NCBI GenBank assembly: GCA_900549235.1
Contig: URNT01000017.1
Location: forward strand, 11,433 to 75,432
Source of the DNA: an uncultured Clostridium sp.
Lineage (GTDB): Bacteria > Bacillota > Clostridia > Lachnospirales > Lachnospiraceae
DNA length: 64,000 nucleotides
Reading direction: 5' to 3'
The notes under the pieces are model-generated. The model saw nothing but the letters and a program-made list of their open reading frames with translations, did not search any database and was not told where the DNA came from. A program made the translations under genes and the position numbers. Positions 19,143-26,360 of this stretch are shown here, one piece after another (the first letter of the stretch is position 1; each line of letters starts with the position of its first letter).

Positions 19143-19170
19143 TTGACGATAAGGAAAAATCTGTTATAAT
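19143..19170 (+). promoter_or_regulatory. Sigma-A promoter of the second NlpC/P60 gene
   Basis: TTGACG, 16-base spacer, TATAAT with an extended TGT before the -10. Confidence 0.75.
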
Positions 19171-19184
19171 AAATCCGTAATGAA

Positions 19185-19201
19185 TGTAACACAAACGTAA
19201 T
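19185..19201 (+). promoter_or_regulatory. WalR-like box, one mismatch
   Basis: TGTAAC, 5 bases, CGTAAT, 11 of 12 positions matching TGTWAH-N5-TGTWAH. It sits 14 bases after the -10, nearly the same place as the box before the paralogue. Confidence 0.45.
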
Positions 19202-19248
19202 AAATTATTAAGCTTTAAAGCCGGAATGTAAAAAGGAGACATTTTCCT

Positions 19249-19971
19249 ATGAATTATATGATCAAAACGCTTATAAAGACTGGAGCCTTATGCGGTATGC
19301 TGCTGCTTGTGGATCCTATGACTTCCCAGGCATCTATCGGACCTGGATTTACAGGAGGAAGCTACGCCGTTACTGTTACAGCCGAAAGCGTGAACATCAA
19401 TAAAAGTCTTGATTCAGAGGAAGTGCTCCTGACCGCTCCCATGGGCAGTACATATGAAGCGCTGGAGGATATGGGCAACGGCTGGATGAAGGTCCGCGTC
19501 CAGGACACAGAAGGTTATCTTCCTGTTTCCGGCAACGCCGAGGTAGAAGAGGTAGACGCCCAGGAGATGGAGGCCATTAAGCAGGAGGCGGTTGAGGCTT
19601 CTAACAGCTACAAACGGCAGCAGGTAGTAAATTATGCTCTTCAGTTTGTAGGCGGCAGGTATAAGTACGGCGGCACAGATCCCCATACAGGCGTGGACTG
19701 CTCCGGCTTTACCAGATATGTGATGCTCCACGGAGCAGGCATCCAGTTAGAGCGTTCCTCTACCGGCCAGTCACGCCAGGGCGTGCAGGTCGGGGCAGAT
19801 CAGATGCAGCCGGGAGATCTGCTGTTTTACGGCAGCGGCAGCCGGATCAACCACGTTGCTATGTACATCGGAAACGGTCAGGTGGTACATGCCTCTACCG
19901 AGCGTACAGGCATCACCATTTCCGAATGGGATTACCGCACGCCGGTAAGAATCATGAATGTGATGGGTTAG
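19249..19971 (+). CDS. Secreted SH3-NlpC/P60 cell-wall hydrolase (paralogue)
   Basis: A 240-residue paralogue of the preceding gene with the same layout: signal peptide (to about TSQA-S), one SH3 domain (about 42-105), a short acidic linker, and NlpC/P60 with Cys151 in GVDCSGFTRYVM and His in INHVAMYIGNGQVVHAS. AAGGAG precedes the ATG. Strong similarity of the catalytic domains and shared upstream boxes point to tandem duplication with common control. Expected role is separation or turnover of peptidoglycan during growth. Confidence 0.9.
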   Translation: MNYMIKTLIKTGALCGMLLLVDPMTSQASIGPGFTGGSYAVTVTAESVNINKSLDSEEVLLTAPMGSTYEALEDMGNGWMKVRVQDTEGYLPVSGNAEVEEVDAQEMEAIKQEAVEASNSYKRQQVVNYALQFVGGRYKYGGTDPHTGVDCSGFTRYVMLHGAGIQLERSSTGQSRQGVQVGADQMQPGDLLFYGSGSRINHVAMYIGNGQVVHASTERTGITISEWDYRTPVRIMNVMG

Positions 19972-20004
19972 GATATTTATATAGAAGGATTGGATTGAAG
20001 GAAG

Positions 20005-20040
20005 AAAGACCGGGGCGGTGCAGCTCCGGTCTTTCTATAT
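20005..20040 (+). terminator. Intrinsic terminator after second NlpC/P60 gene
   Basis: AAAGACCGG / CCGGTCTTT, a perfect 9-pair stem, then a T/A-rich tail. Confidence 0.8.
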
Positions 20041-20057
20041 ATATTCTTCCCCAGACA

Positions 20058-20098
20058 GGAGAAAAAGCCAGTATAGGGGAGCTATACGGCTTTTCTCC
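20058..20098. other. Large intergenic hairpin without U-tract
   Basis: GGAGAAAAAGCC (20058-20069) faces GGCTTTTCTCC (20088-20098) with one bulged A, and inner GTATAG/CTATAC extends the stem. A second, weaker fold (TGAGG...CCTCA enclosing AGCTT/AAGCT) follows near 20125-20160. Neither ends in a T run on the plus strand. It could be a small structured RNA or decayed repeat; nothing else is seen between 20041 and 20215. Confidence 0.35.
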
Positions 20099-20215
20099 AG
20101 GGGAGTATAAATAATTAATAAGGATGAGGTCAAAGCTTAAGGGAAGCTATGATTCCTCACCCTAGTTATAATATATCTGATTTGAAAAAGCAACCACTTT
20201 TGTAAAATTTCTCCG

Positions 20216-20245
20216 GTATAGAAAAATTCCTCTGTGTCCATACTA
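20216..20245 (+). promoter_or_regulatory. Sigma-G-like (forespore) promoter
   Basis: GTATA, 18-base spacer, CATACTA fits the sigma-G pattern GHATR-N18-CATRHTA. It lies about 40 bases before the small Asn/Arg-rich protein gene, with AGGAGG at 20271-20276. No good sigma-A promoter is nearer. Confidence 0.45.
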
Positions 20246-20284
20246 TAGCCGTAACCATTAAACTGTTTTCAGGAGGTATGGATC

Positions 20285-20467
20285 ATGTCCAACAATAACA
20301 ATTACAACAGCAGCAATATGGATCAGAAGAACAAGGCTCAGAACGGTACCAGAAATGATGCGAGAAATGAGTCCAGAAATGATGCCCGCAATCAGTCCAG
20401 AAACAGCACAGACAACAAGGCATCCAACGGCTCCAGAAACTGCGGAAGAAATGACTCTATGAATTAA
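20285..20467 (+). CDS. Small Asn/Arg/Ser-rich repetitive protein, possibly spore-associated
   Basis: A 60-residue low-complexity hydrophilic protein with repeated R-N-(D/E/Q)-(A/S) units (TRNDARNESRNDARNQSRNS), a single Cys near the end, no Trp or Phe, and no membrane segment. AGGAGG lies 8 bases upstream and a terminator follows, so it is a real, separately expressed gene. No domain family recognised. The composition recalls N/Q-rich gamma-type small spore proteins, and the sigma-G-like promoter supports that idea; this is inference. Confidence 0.7.
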   Translation: MSNNNNYNSSNMDQKNKAQNGTRNDARNESRNDARNQSRNSTDNKASNGSRNCGRNDSMN

Positions 20468-20497
20468 TGAAGGGTTCAGATACCTAAGATATGCAGC

Positions 20498-20540
20498 AAA
20501 AGGCCCCTGCACTGCGTAAAATGCGGTGTGGGGGTTTTGT
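20498..20540 (+). terminator. Intrinsic terminator after the Asn/Arg-rich gene
   Basis: GGCCCCTGCACTGC pairs with GCGGTGTGGGGG (G-U pairs included) around GTAAAAT, followed by TTTTGT. Confidence 0.75.
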
Positions 20541-20645
20541 CGTCTGCACTCCCGGGGGCCTGTCTGCATATAGTAATAGCAGGACACCCTGTACCTGTCC
20601 GCCGGGTCCGGGGATCCAAAAAAGGGAAAGGACAGGTGATCTTAA

Positions 20646-20978
20646 ATGACGGATTTTCCAATGCTTTCATACAGAGAATTTGACAGATGGCTGGAAGCCG
20701 GGAGGATCGCCCGGCTGGTGGATCTCAGGGAGCCATGGATGTATGAAGAGGACCGGCTCTGGGGCAGCGTAAACCTTCCGTACTCTGAATTGGAATACAG
20801 CCTGGATCAGATCCATCCCGATGAGCTGACCGTATTTTACTGCGACCGGGGGGCCAAGAGCATGGCAGCCTGCAGGGATCTGTGGAGGATGGGCTATGAT
20901 GTGGCAGATCTGGCCGGCGGAATGTTGAATTACCGGGGGAAATACATTGACAGAAGTCCTCTCCCGGCTATAGAATAG
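20646..20978 (+). CDS. Single-domain rhodanese-like protein
   Basis: A 110-residue cytoplasmic rhodanese domain. The active-site loop is YCDRGAKS with Cys66 as the presumed persulfide carrier; VDLREPWMYEEDR is the conserved front motif and GYDVADLAGGMLNYRG the C-terminal one. It likely transfers sulfane sulfur or handles thiols; the acceptor is not evident. It follows a GGAAAGGACAGG site, 51 bases before a phosphodiesterase gene that may share its transcript. Confidence 0.88.
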   Translation: MTDFPMLSYREFDRWLEAGRIARLVDLREPWMYEEDRLWGSVNLPYSELEYSLDQIHPDELTVFYCDRGAKSMAACRDLWRMGYDVADLAGGMLNYRGKYIDRSPLPAIE

Positions 20979-21028
20979 ACGTAACCGCCTGACATGGCGG
21001 GAAACTTAACATACAGGAGACAGAAGCC

Positions 21029-21571
21029 ATGAAAATCATGTTTGCGTCAGATATACACGGATCTGCTTATTACTGCAAAAAAATGCTGGAGGCCTACCGG
21101 TCATCGGGAGCCTCCAGGCTGGTGATTTTAGGGGACATCCTCTATCACGGCCCCCGCAATGACCTGCCCAGGGACTACGCTCCCAAGGAGGTCATTGCCA
21201 TGTTAAATCCCCTGAAGGACCAGATCTACGCGGTCCGGGGCAACTGCGACACCGAGGTGGATCAGATGGTGCTGGAATTCCCCGTTCTGGCGGATTACGG
21301 ACTGTTTGTCTTTGAAGAAAAGACATTTTACGCCACCCATGGACATGTGTACCATGAGGACAAGCTGCCGCCCATGCAGCCGGGGGATATTCTGATCCAT
21401 GGACACACCCATCTGCTGCGGGCAGATCATGTGGGGGAGATCACCATTTTAAATCCGGGTTCTGTGTCCATACCCAAGGGCGGCAATCCCCATACTTACG
21501 GGATCCTTGAGGATGGCACATTTTCCATCCGCACCCTGGAGGGAGAGACTGTAAAGGAAATGAAGCTGTAA
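21029..21571 (+). CDS. yfcE: YfcE-family metallophosphoesterase
   Basis: A 180-residue calcineurin-fold phosphodiesterase. Metal-binding motifs are in order: SDIHGS near residue 7, LGDILYHGPRND near 36, RGNCDTEVD near 71, THGH near 107 and HGHTH near 128. The long insertion with GPRNDLP is characteristic of E. coli YfcE, which hydrolyses phosphodiesters in vitro with unknown natural substrate. It lies 16 bases before the RNA methyltransferase gene, suggesting one operon. Confidence 0.87.
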   Translation: MKIMFASDIHGSAYYCKKMLEAYRSSGASRLVILGDILYHGPRNDLPRDYAPKEVIAMLNPLKDQIYAVRGNCDTEVDQMVLEFPVLADYGLFVFEEKTFYATHGHVYHEDKLPPMQPGDILIHGHTHLLRADHVGEITILNPGSVSIPKGGNPHTYGILEDGTFSIRTLEGETVKEMKL

Positions 21572-21587
21572 AGAGAGGAAGAACTAA

Positions 21588-22772
21588 TTGAGACAGATCT
21601 ATGAACTGATCGCTCCCTGCCATTTCGGGCTGGAAGCGGTGCTGAAAAAAGAGATACTTGACCTGGGCTATGAGATTTCCCAGGTAGAGGATGGTCGGGT
21701 GACCTTTTTAGGCGATGCGGAGGCCATCTGCCGGGCCAACGTATTCCTGCGGACGGCAGAGCGTGTGCTTTTAAAGGCAGGAAGCTTTAAGGCGGAGACC
21801 TTTGAGGAACTGTTCCAGGGAACAAAGGCCATTGCCTGGGAGGAGCTGATCCCGGAGGATGGAAAATTCTGGGTAGCAAAGGCATCTTCTATTAAAAGCA
21901 AGCTGTTCAGCCCCTCGGATATTCAGTCCATTATGAAAAAGGCCATGGTGGAGCGGATGAAGAGCCGTTATAAGGTGTCCTGGTTTTCGGAAAATGGCGC
22001 TGGCTTTCCGCTGAGAGTATTTCTTTATAAGGATATAGTAACCATCGGCATTGATACCAGCGGGGATTCCCTTCACAAAAGAGGCTACCGGACCCTGACC
22101 AGCAAGGCCCCTATTACAGAGACACTGGCGGCGGCCCTGATCCTTCTTACCCCCTGGAATAAGGAACGGATCCTGGTGGATCCTTTCTGCGGCAGCGGAA
22201 CCTTCCCCATCGAGGCAGCTATGATGGCGGCCAATATGGCACCGGGGATGAACCGTTCCTTCCTGTCTGAGGACTGGAAGCACATCATCCGCCGCAAGTG
22301 CTGGTATGATGCCATGGACGAGGCCAATGATCTGCTGGACGATACCGTTCAGGTGGACATCCAGGGCTATGATATAGACGGAGACATTGTAAAGGCGGCC
22401 CGCGCCAATGCCCAGTCAGCCGGTGTGGATCATATGATCCATTTCCAGCAGCGTCCGGTAAGTGCCCTGAGCCATCCGAAGAAATACGGCTTTGTGATCT
22501 CCAACCCGCCCTATGGCGAGCGGATCGAGGAGAAGGAGAACCTGCCGGCCCTGTACCGGGAGATCGGCGAACGGTACAATGCTCTGGATTCCTGGTCCAT
22601 GTATCTGATCACTTCTTATGAGGATGCTGAGAAATACATCGGCCGGAAGGCGGACAAGAACCGCAAGATTTATAATGGTATGCTGAAAACCTATTTCTAC
22701 CAGTTTATGGGGCCCAAGCCGCCAAGGAGAAATGCCTCAGGCCGAGAGGACCAAAGCGGCCTCCAGCCGTGA
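21588..22772 (+). CDS. THUMP-domain class I SAM-dependent RNA methyltransferase (RlmK/L-type)
   Basis: A 394-residue protein with an N-terminal ferredoxin/THUMP RNA-binding region (about 1-160) and a Rossmann methyltransferase. DPFCGSGTFPIEAAMMA (near 199) binds SAM and SNPPYGERIEEKE (near 304) is the N6-adenine/N2-guanine type catalytic motif. It is like the YpsC/RlmL N-terminal-half proteins that make m2G in 23S rRNA. The start is TTG, fixed by AGAGGAAG just upstream and the conserved opening RQIYELIAPCHFGLE. The stop overlaps the next gene's GTG start (GTGA). Confidence 0.92.
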   Translation: MRQIYELIAPCHFGLEAVLKKEILDLGYEISQVEDGRVTFLGDAEAICRANVFLRTAERVLLKAGSFKAETFEELFQGTKAIAWEELIPEDGKFWVAKASSIKSKLFSPSDIQSIMKKAMVERMKSRYKVSWFSENGAGFPLRVFLYKDIVTIGIDTSGDSLHKRGYRTLTSKAPITETLAAALILLTPWNKERILVDPFCGSGTFPIEAAMMAANMAPGMNRSFLSEDWKHIIRRKCWYDAMDEANDLLDDTVQVDIQGYDIDGDIVKAARANAQSAGVDHMIHFQQRPVSALSHPKKYGFVISNPPYGERIEEKENLPALYREIGERYNALDSWSMYLITSYEDAEKYIGRKADKNRKIYNGMLKTYFYQFMGPKPPRRNASGREDQSGLQP

Positions 22773-24220
22773 GAAGGAAGCAGGTAAAGGGCCTGTGGGC
22801 GGCCTGGCTTTTGTGCGCTGCCCTTGGGGCCGCCGTGGCAGGCGGACTTTCCGGCTGCGTGAGAAATGAGGACGTGACAGAAGGTGCGGTGCAGGAGAAG
22901 GAGGATCAGCCGGCTACTTTAGAGAAGCCGGAGGAAACGGAGAAAGTCCAGCTTTCCTCAGTCTTTCCCTGTACCTGGAACCGTTCCCTCAGGGAGACGG
23001 CAGACCTTCCCTCCGCCTACGATTACCGTAAGGAGGGGCGGGCCCCCCGGATCGGCAACCAGGGTTCTCTTGGGACCTGCTGGGCCTTTGCCTCCCTGAC
23101 GGCCCTTTCTTCTTCCCTGCTTCCGGAGGAGAATGTGTCCTTTTCTGTAGATCATATGTCCATGCACAACCATTTTCTCCTGGGGCAGGACGAGGGCGGG
23201 GAATATACCATGTCCATGGCTTACCTTCTGGCCTGGGAAGGGCCGGTGTGGGAGTGGCAGGATCCTTACGGGGACGGCATTTCTCCGGAGGGTCTGACGC
23301 CCTGCCGTCATGTGCAGGAGATCCAGGTCCTTCCCTCTAAGGATTATGAGGCCATTAAACGGGCTGTCTATACCGAGGGGGGAGTTCAGAGCTCTCTTTA
23401 TACTTCCATGAAGGATTATGACAGCGAGTCGGTCTATTATAACCGGGATACCAATTCCTACTGCTATATGGGAAATGAGGAGCCCAACCACGATTCTGTG
23501 ATCGTAGGCTGGGATGATGATTATCCGAAGGAAAACTTCAATATGGAGCTGGAGGGAGACGGAGCCTTTATCTGCACCAACAGCTGGGGAGAGGATTTCG
23601 GAGAGAACGGATATTTCTATGTGTCCTATTATGACAGCAATATCGGCGTCCACAATATTGTCTATACCGGTATTGAGCCAGTGGACAACTATGACCGGAT
23701 CTACCAGAGCGATCTGTGCGGCTGGGTGGGGCAGATCGGCTACGGAAAGGATGAGGTGTGGTTTGCCAATGTATATGAGGCAGGAGAAGGGGAGGAACTG
23801 GCGGCAGCTGGATTTTACGCCACGGACAAGGATACGGAATATGAGATCTATGCGGCCAGAAACCTTCCGGCCCTGGCGGGAGCCGCAGCCGGGGAGGCTT
23901 TAAATGAGAGGATCCCCCTGGTAAAGGGAAAGCTTCAGTACGCGGGGTATTACACCATCCCCCTGAAGGAAAAAATTCAGTTGGAGGACGGAGAAAAATT
24001 TGCTATAATAGTGAAGATAAAAACGCCCGGAACCATTCATCCTGCAGCCATCGAGTATGATGCGGGAGACGGGATTGCCCAGGTGGACCTTGGCGACGGC
24101 GAAGGCTATCTGAGCCACGACGGCAATGTATGGGAGCATGTGGAGGAGACGCAGAAATGCAATCTCTGCTTAAAGGCCTATACCACCCGCCGGGCGCAAG
24201 GATCAAGGAGCGATAGATAA
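22769..24220 (+). CDS. Papain-family (C1) cysteine peptidase lipoprotein
   Basis: A 483-residue surface protein. The N-terminus has a signal sequence and lipobox (LSGC, Cys30), then an acidic linker. The C1 peptidase domain (about 75-305) has the full triad: Cys104 in GTCWAFAS, His241 in NHDSVIVGW, and Asn271 in CTNSWGEDFGENGY. A C-terminal beta-rich domain (about 315-470) resembles the lectin-like module that often follows C1 domains in gut Clostridia. The GTG start is coupled to the methyltransferase stop. Likely substrates are extracellular peptides or proteins. Confidence 0.88.
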   Translation: MRRKQVKGLWAAWLLCAALGAAVAGGLSGCVRNEDVTEGAVQEKEDQPATLEKPEETEKVQLSSVFPCTWNRSLRETADLPSAYDYRKEGRAPRIGNQGSLGTCWAFASLTALSSSLLPEENVSFSVDHMSMHNHFLLGQDEGGEYTMSMAYLLAWEGPVWEWQDPYGDGISPEGLTPCRHVQEIQVLPSKDYEAIKRAVYTEGGVQSSLYTSMKDYDSESVYYNRDTNSYCYMGNEEPNHDSVIVGWDDDYPKENFNMELEGDGAFICTNSWGEDFGENGYFYVSYYDSNIGVHNIVYTGIEPVDNYDRIYQSDLCGWVGQIGYGKDEVWFANVYEAGEGEELAAAGFYATDKDTEYEIYAARNLPALAGAAAGEALNERIPLVKGKLQYAGYYTIPLKEKIQLEDGEKFAIIVKIKTPGTIHPAAIEYDAGDGIAQVDLGDGEGYLSHDGNVWEHVEETQKCNLCLKAYTTRRAQGSRSDR

Positions 24221-24221
24221 C

Positions 24222-24842
24222 ATGGAACACAGGATTATATTTGCCACAGGAAATGAAGGGAAGATGCGTGAAATCCGCGAGATCCTGGCTGATCTGGGAC
24301 TTCCGGTGCTGTCTATGAAGGAGGCAGGCGCGGCTCCCGAGATCGTTGAGGACGGAAGCAGCTTTGCAGAAAATGCGGAGATCAAGGCCAGGGCAGTGTG
24401 GGCCTGCACCGGAGATGTGGTGCTGGCAGACGATTCCGGTCTGGTGATCGATTATCTGGATGGGGAGCCGGGGATCTGGTCTGCCAGATATATGGGTGAG
24501 GATACCTCCTATGAGATTAAGAACCAGAATCTGATCCACAGGATGAAGGACGCCAGAGGTCAGGAGCGCAGCGCCCGGTTTATCTGCAGCATCGCGGCTG
24601 TGCTGCCGGACGGCCGGATCCTTCATACAGAGGCCGCCATGGAGGGCCTGATTGCCATGGAGCCTGCCGGCCAGGGGGGCTTCGGCTATGACCCTATCTT
24701 ATACCTTCCAGAATTTGGAAAAACCTCAGCGGAGCTGACCATGGAGGAAAAGAATCGGATCAGCCACAGAGGGAAGGCACTGGAGGCCATGAAGCAGGCC
24801 CTTAAGAGTACGCTGGAACAAGGGGTGGAGAAACAGAGATGA
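24222..24842 (+). CDS. rdgB: XTP/dITP diphosphatase (HAM1-like)
   Basis: Hydrolyses non-canonical purine triphosphates such as dITP and XTP to monophosphates, keeping them out of nucleic acids. The 206-residue length and motifs fit: IIFATGNEGKMREI at the start, DDSGLVIDYLDGEPGIWSAR centrally, and QGGFGYDPILYLP plus SHRGKALE near the end. It starts two bases after the peptidase stop and overlaps the next phosphodiesterase by four bases (ATGA), so the run from 21.0 to 25.4 kb looks like one operon. Confidence 0.96.
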   Translation: MEHRIIFATGNEGKMREIREILADLGLPVLSMKEAGAAPEIVEDGSSFAENAEIKARAVWACTGDVVLADDSGLVIDYLDGEPGIWSARYMGEDTSYEIKNQNLIHRMKDARGQERSARFICSIAAVLPDGRILHTEAAMEGLIAMEPAGQGGFGYDPILYLPEFGKTSAELTMEEKNRISHRGKALEAMKQALKSTLEQGVEKQR

Positions 24843-25378
24843 AAATATTGATCGTAAGTGATACCCACAGAAAGGATACCAATTTAAAGCAGGTGATCGA
24901 GGCGGTAAAGCCTATCGATATGCTGATCCATCTGGGAGATGCGGAGGGCAGCGAGTATGCCATCGCCTCCTGGGTCAATGAAGGCTGCCAGCTGGAAATG
25001 GTGCTGGGGAACAATGATTTCTTCTCATGTCTGGAGCGGGAGCGTGATTTCTACATAGGAAAATACAGGGTGCTTTTAACCCATGGTCACTATTATTATG
25101 TGTCCATGGGAACGGAGCATCTGCGGGAGGAGGCCCGGCAGCGGGGCATTGATATAGCCATGTTCGGCCACACCCACAGACCCTATTTTGACGTAGAGAA
25201 AAATGGAGACCGCGATCTGATCATTCTGAACCCCGGCAGTCTGTCCTACCCCAGGCAGGAGGGTCGCCGTCCTTCCTATATGCTGATGGAGCTGGATGAG
25301 AAGGGGGAAGCCCATTTTTCCACCCACTACATCGAATTTCCCCAGGATCAGGGGGAGGATCAGGAGATGTTTTTTTGA
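24839..25378 (+). CDS. Metallophosphoesterase (MJ0936/YfcE-type phosphodiesterase)
   Basis: A 179-residue calcineurin-fold enzyme: SDTHRKDTNL near residue 7, HLGDAEG near 34, LGNNDFF near 61, THGHYYYV near 80, FGHTHRP near 113. It is a shorter relative of the YfcE-type gene 3.8 kb upstream and lacks the GPRND insertion. rdgB followed by such a phosphodiesterase is a common arrangement in Firmicutes. Natural substrate unknown. Confidence 0.9.
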   Translation: MKILIVSDTHRKDTNLKQVIEAVKPIDMLIHLGDAEGSEYAIASWVNEGCQLEMVLGNNDFFSCLERERDFYIGKYRVLLTHGHYYYVSMGTEHLREEARQRGIDIAMFGHTHRPYFDVEKNGDRDLIILNPGSLSYPRQEGRRPSYMLMELDEKGEAHFSTHYIEFPQDQGEDQEMFF

Positions 25379-25466
25379 GGAAAACTTCTGAAAATGATTG
25401 ACAATGCAGGGATCATTGGATATAATGTATTCTGCATTGCGGGAATACGCAGTGCAGGATATATGC

Positions 25467-25541
25467 CGGGGTGTGGCTCAGCTTGGCTAGAGCGCCTGGT
25501 TTGGGACCAGGAGGTCGCAGGTTCGAATCCTGTCACCCCGA
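25467..25541 (+). tRNA. tRNA-Pro (UGG)
   Basis: The acceptor stem CGGGGTG / CACCCCG is perfect, the anticodon arm is CCTGG-TTTGGGA-CCAGG with anticodon TGG, and the T arm contains GGTTCGAATCC. The discriminator is A and no CCA is encoded. A terminator follows. It is the only RNA gene of this kind in the window. Confidence 0.97.
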
Positions 25542-25550
25542 TTGAGATAC

Positions 25551-25594
25551 CGCCTTCAGAAGCAGAGGAGTCTGTTTCTGCAAGGCGTTTTTTT
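25551..25594 (+). terminator. Terminator after tRNA-Pro
   Basis: CGCCTTCAGAA pairs with TTTCTGCAAGGCG (one bulge), then seven T. Confidence 0.85.
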
Positions 25595-25639
25595 GCTGCA
25601 TTTTTCCATCCTGCCTTTCATATACTGGACAGATAAGGT

Positions 25640-26350
25640 ATGCAGTGGAAAGAGGGCGTTCAGGTGAAACTTGGTGGGAAGCTGAAACTATTTGCCGTTC
25701 TCTGCGGGGTAGATCTTTGTCTGGCGGCAGGACTGGTGCGGACGGTCAGCGAGACAAGGACGGTGGACGGAGGGGGAAATGCAGTCCGGTATGAGGAGCG
25801 CTATGCGGCTCTTACCTTTGATGACGGCCCCAACAGGGAGTATACGGCCCAGCTTCTGGACGGCTTAAAAGAGCGTGGGATCCGGGCCACCTTTTTCCTT
25901 ATGGGCCAGAATATTCCCGGCAATGAGGCTCTGGTGCTGCGGATGAAGGAGGAGGGCCATCTCATCGGAAACCACAGCTACCGCCATGTGGAGCTTACCA
26001 AGGAAGGCCAGGGAGTGGTTCTGGAGGAACTGGAGAAAACGGAAGACATGATCTGCCAGCTTACGGGCCAGAGGCCTCAGTACGTCCGCCCGCCCTTTGG
26101 GGCCTGGGATGAGAGCCTCCATGACCTTACCCGGCTGACGCCGGTGCTGTGGTCGGTGGATTCCCTGGACTGGAAATTGAGAAACTGCGATCGGATCGTA
26201 AAGCGGGTCTTGAAAGATGTGGAGGATGGAGATATTATATTGATGCACGACATTTTTCCGTCCTCCGTTCAGGCGGCACTGGAAATTGCGGACAGACTGA
26301 CAGAGGAAGGCTACCGGTTTGTAACGGTGGATGAGCTTCTGATTGATTGA
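25640..26350 (+). CDS. Polysaccharide deacetylase (NodB domain), exported
   Basis: A 236-residue carbohydrate-esterase-4 protein. A hydrophobic N-terminus (about 12-30) should act as signal or anchor. NodB motifs are in order: TFDDGPN (about residue 59), the metal-binding pair in GNHSYRHVEL, RPPFGAWDE, WSVDSLDW and ILMHDIFPSS. It likely removes N-acetyl groups from peptidoglycan or a related glycan. An internal in-frame GTG at 25664 is an alternative start. It overlaps nothing and precedes rarA by 10 bases. Confidence 0.9.
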   Translation: MQWKEGVQVKLGGKLKLFAVLCGVDLCLAAGLVRTVSETRTVDGGGNAVRYEERYAALTFDDGPNREYTAQLLDGLKERGIRATFFLMGQNIPGNEALVLRMKEEGHLIGNHSYRHVELTKEGQGVVLEELEKTEDMICQLTGQRPQYVRPPFGAWDESLHDLTRLTPVLWSVDSLDWKLRNCDRIVKRVLKDVEDGDIILMHDIFPSSVQAALEIADRLTEEGYRFVTVDELLID

Positions 26351-26360
26351 GGGGATAAAT

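Noticed and set aside
25394..25636. Open frame of 80 codons across the tRNA-Pro gene
   Set aside because: It runs through a perfect tRNA cloverleaf and its terminator and has no ribosome site.
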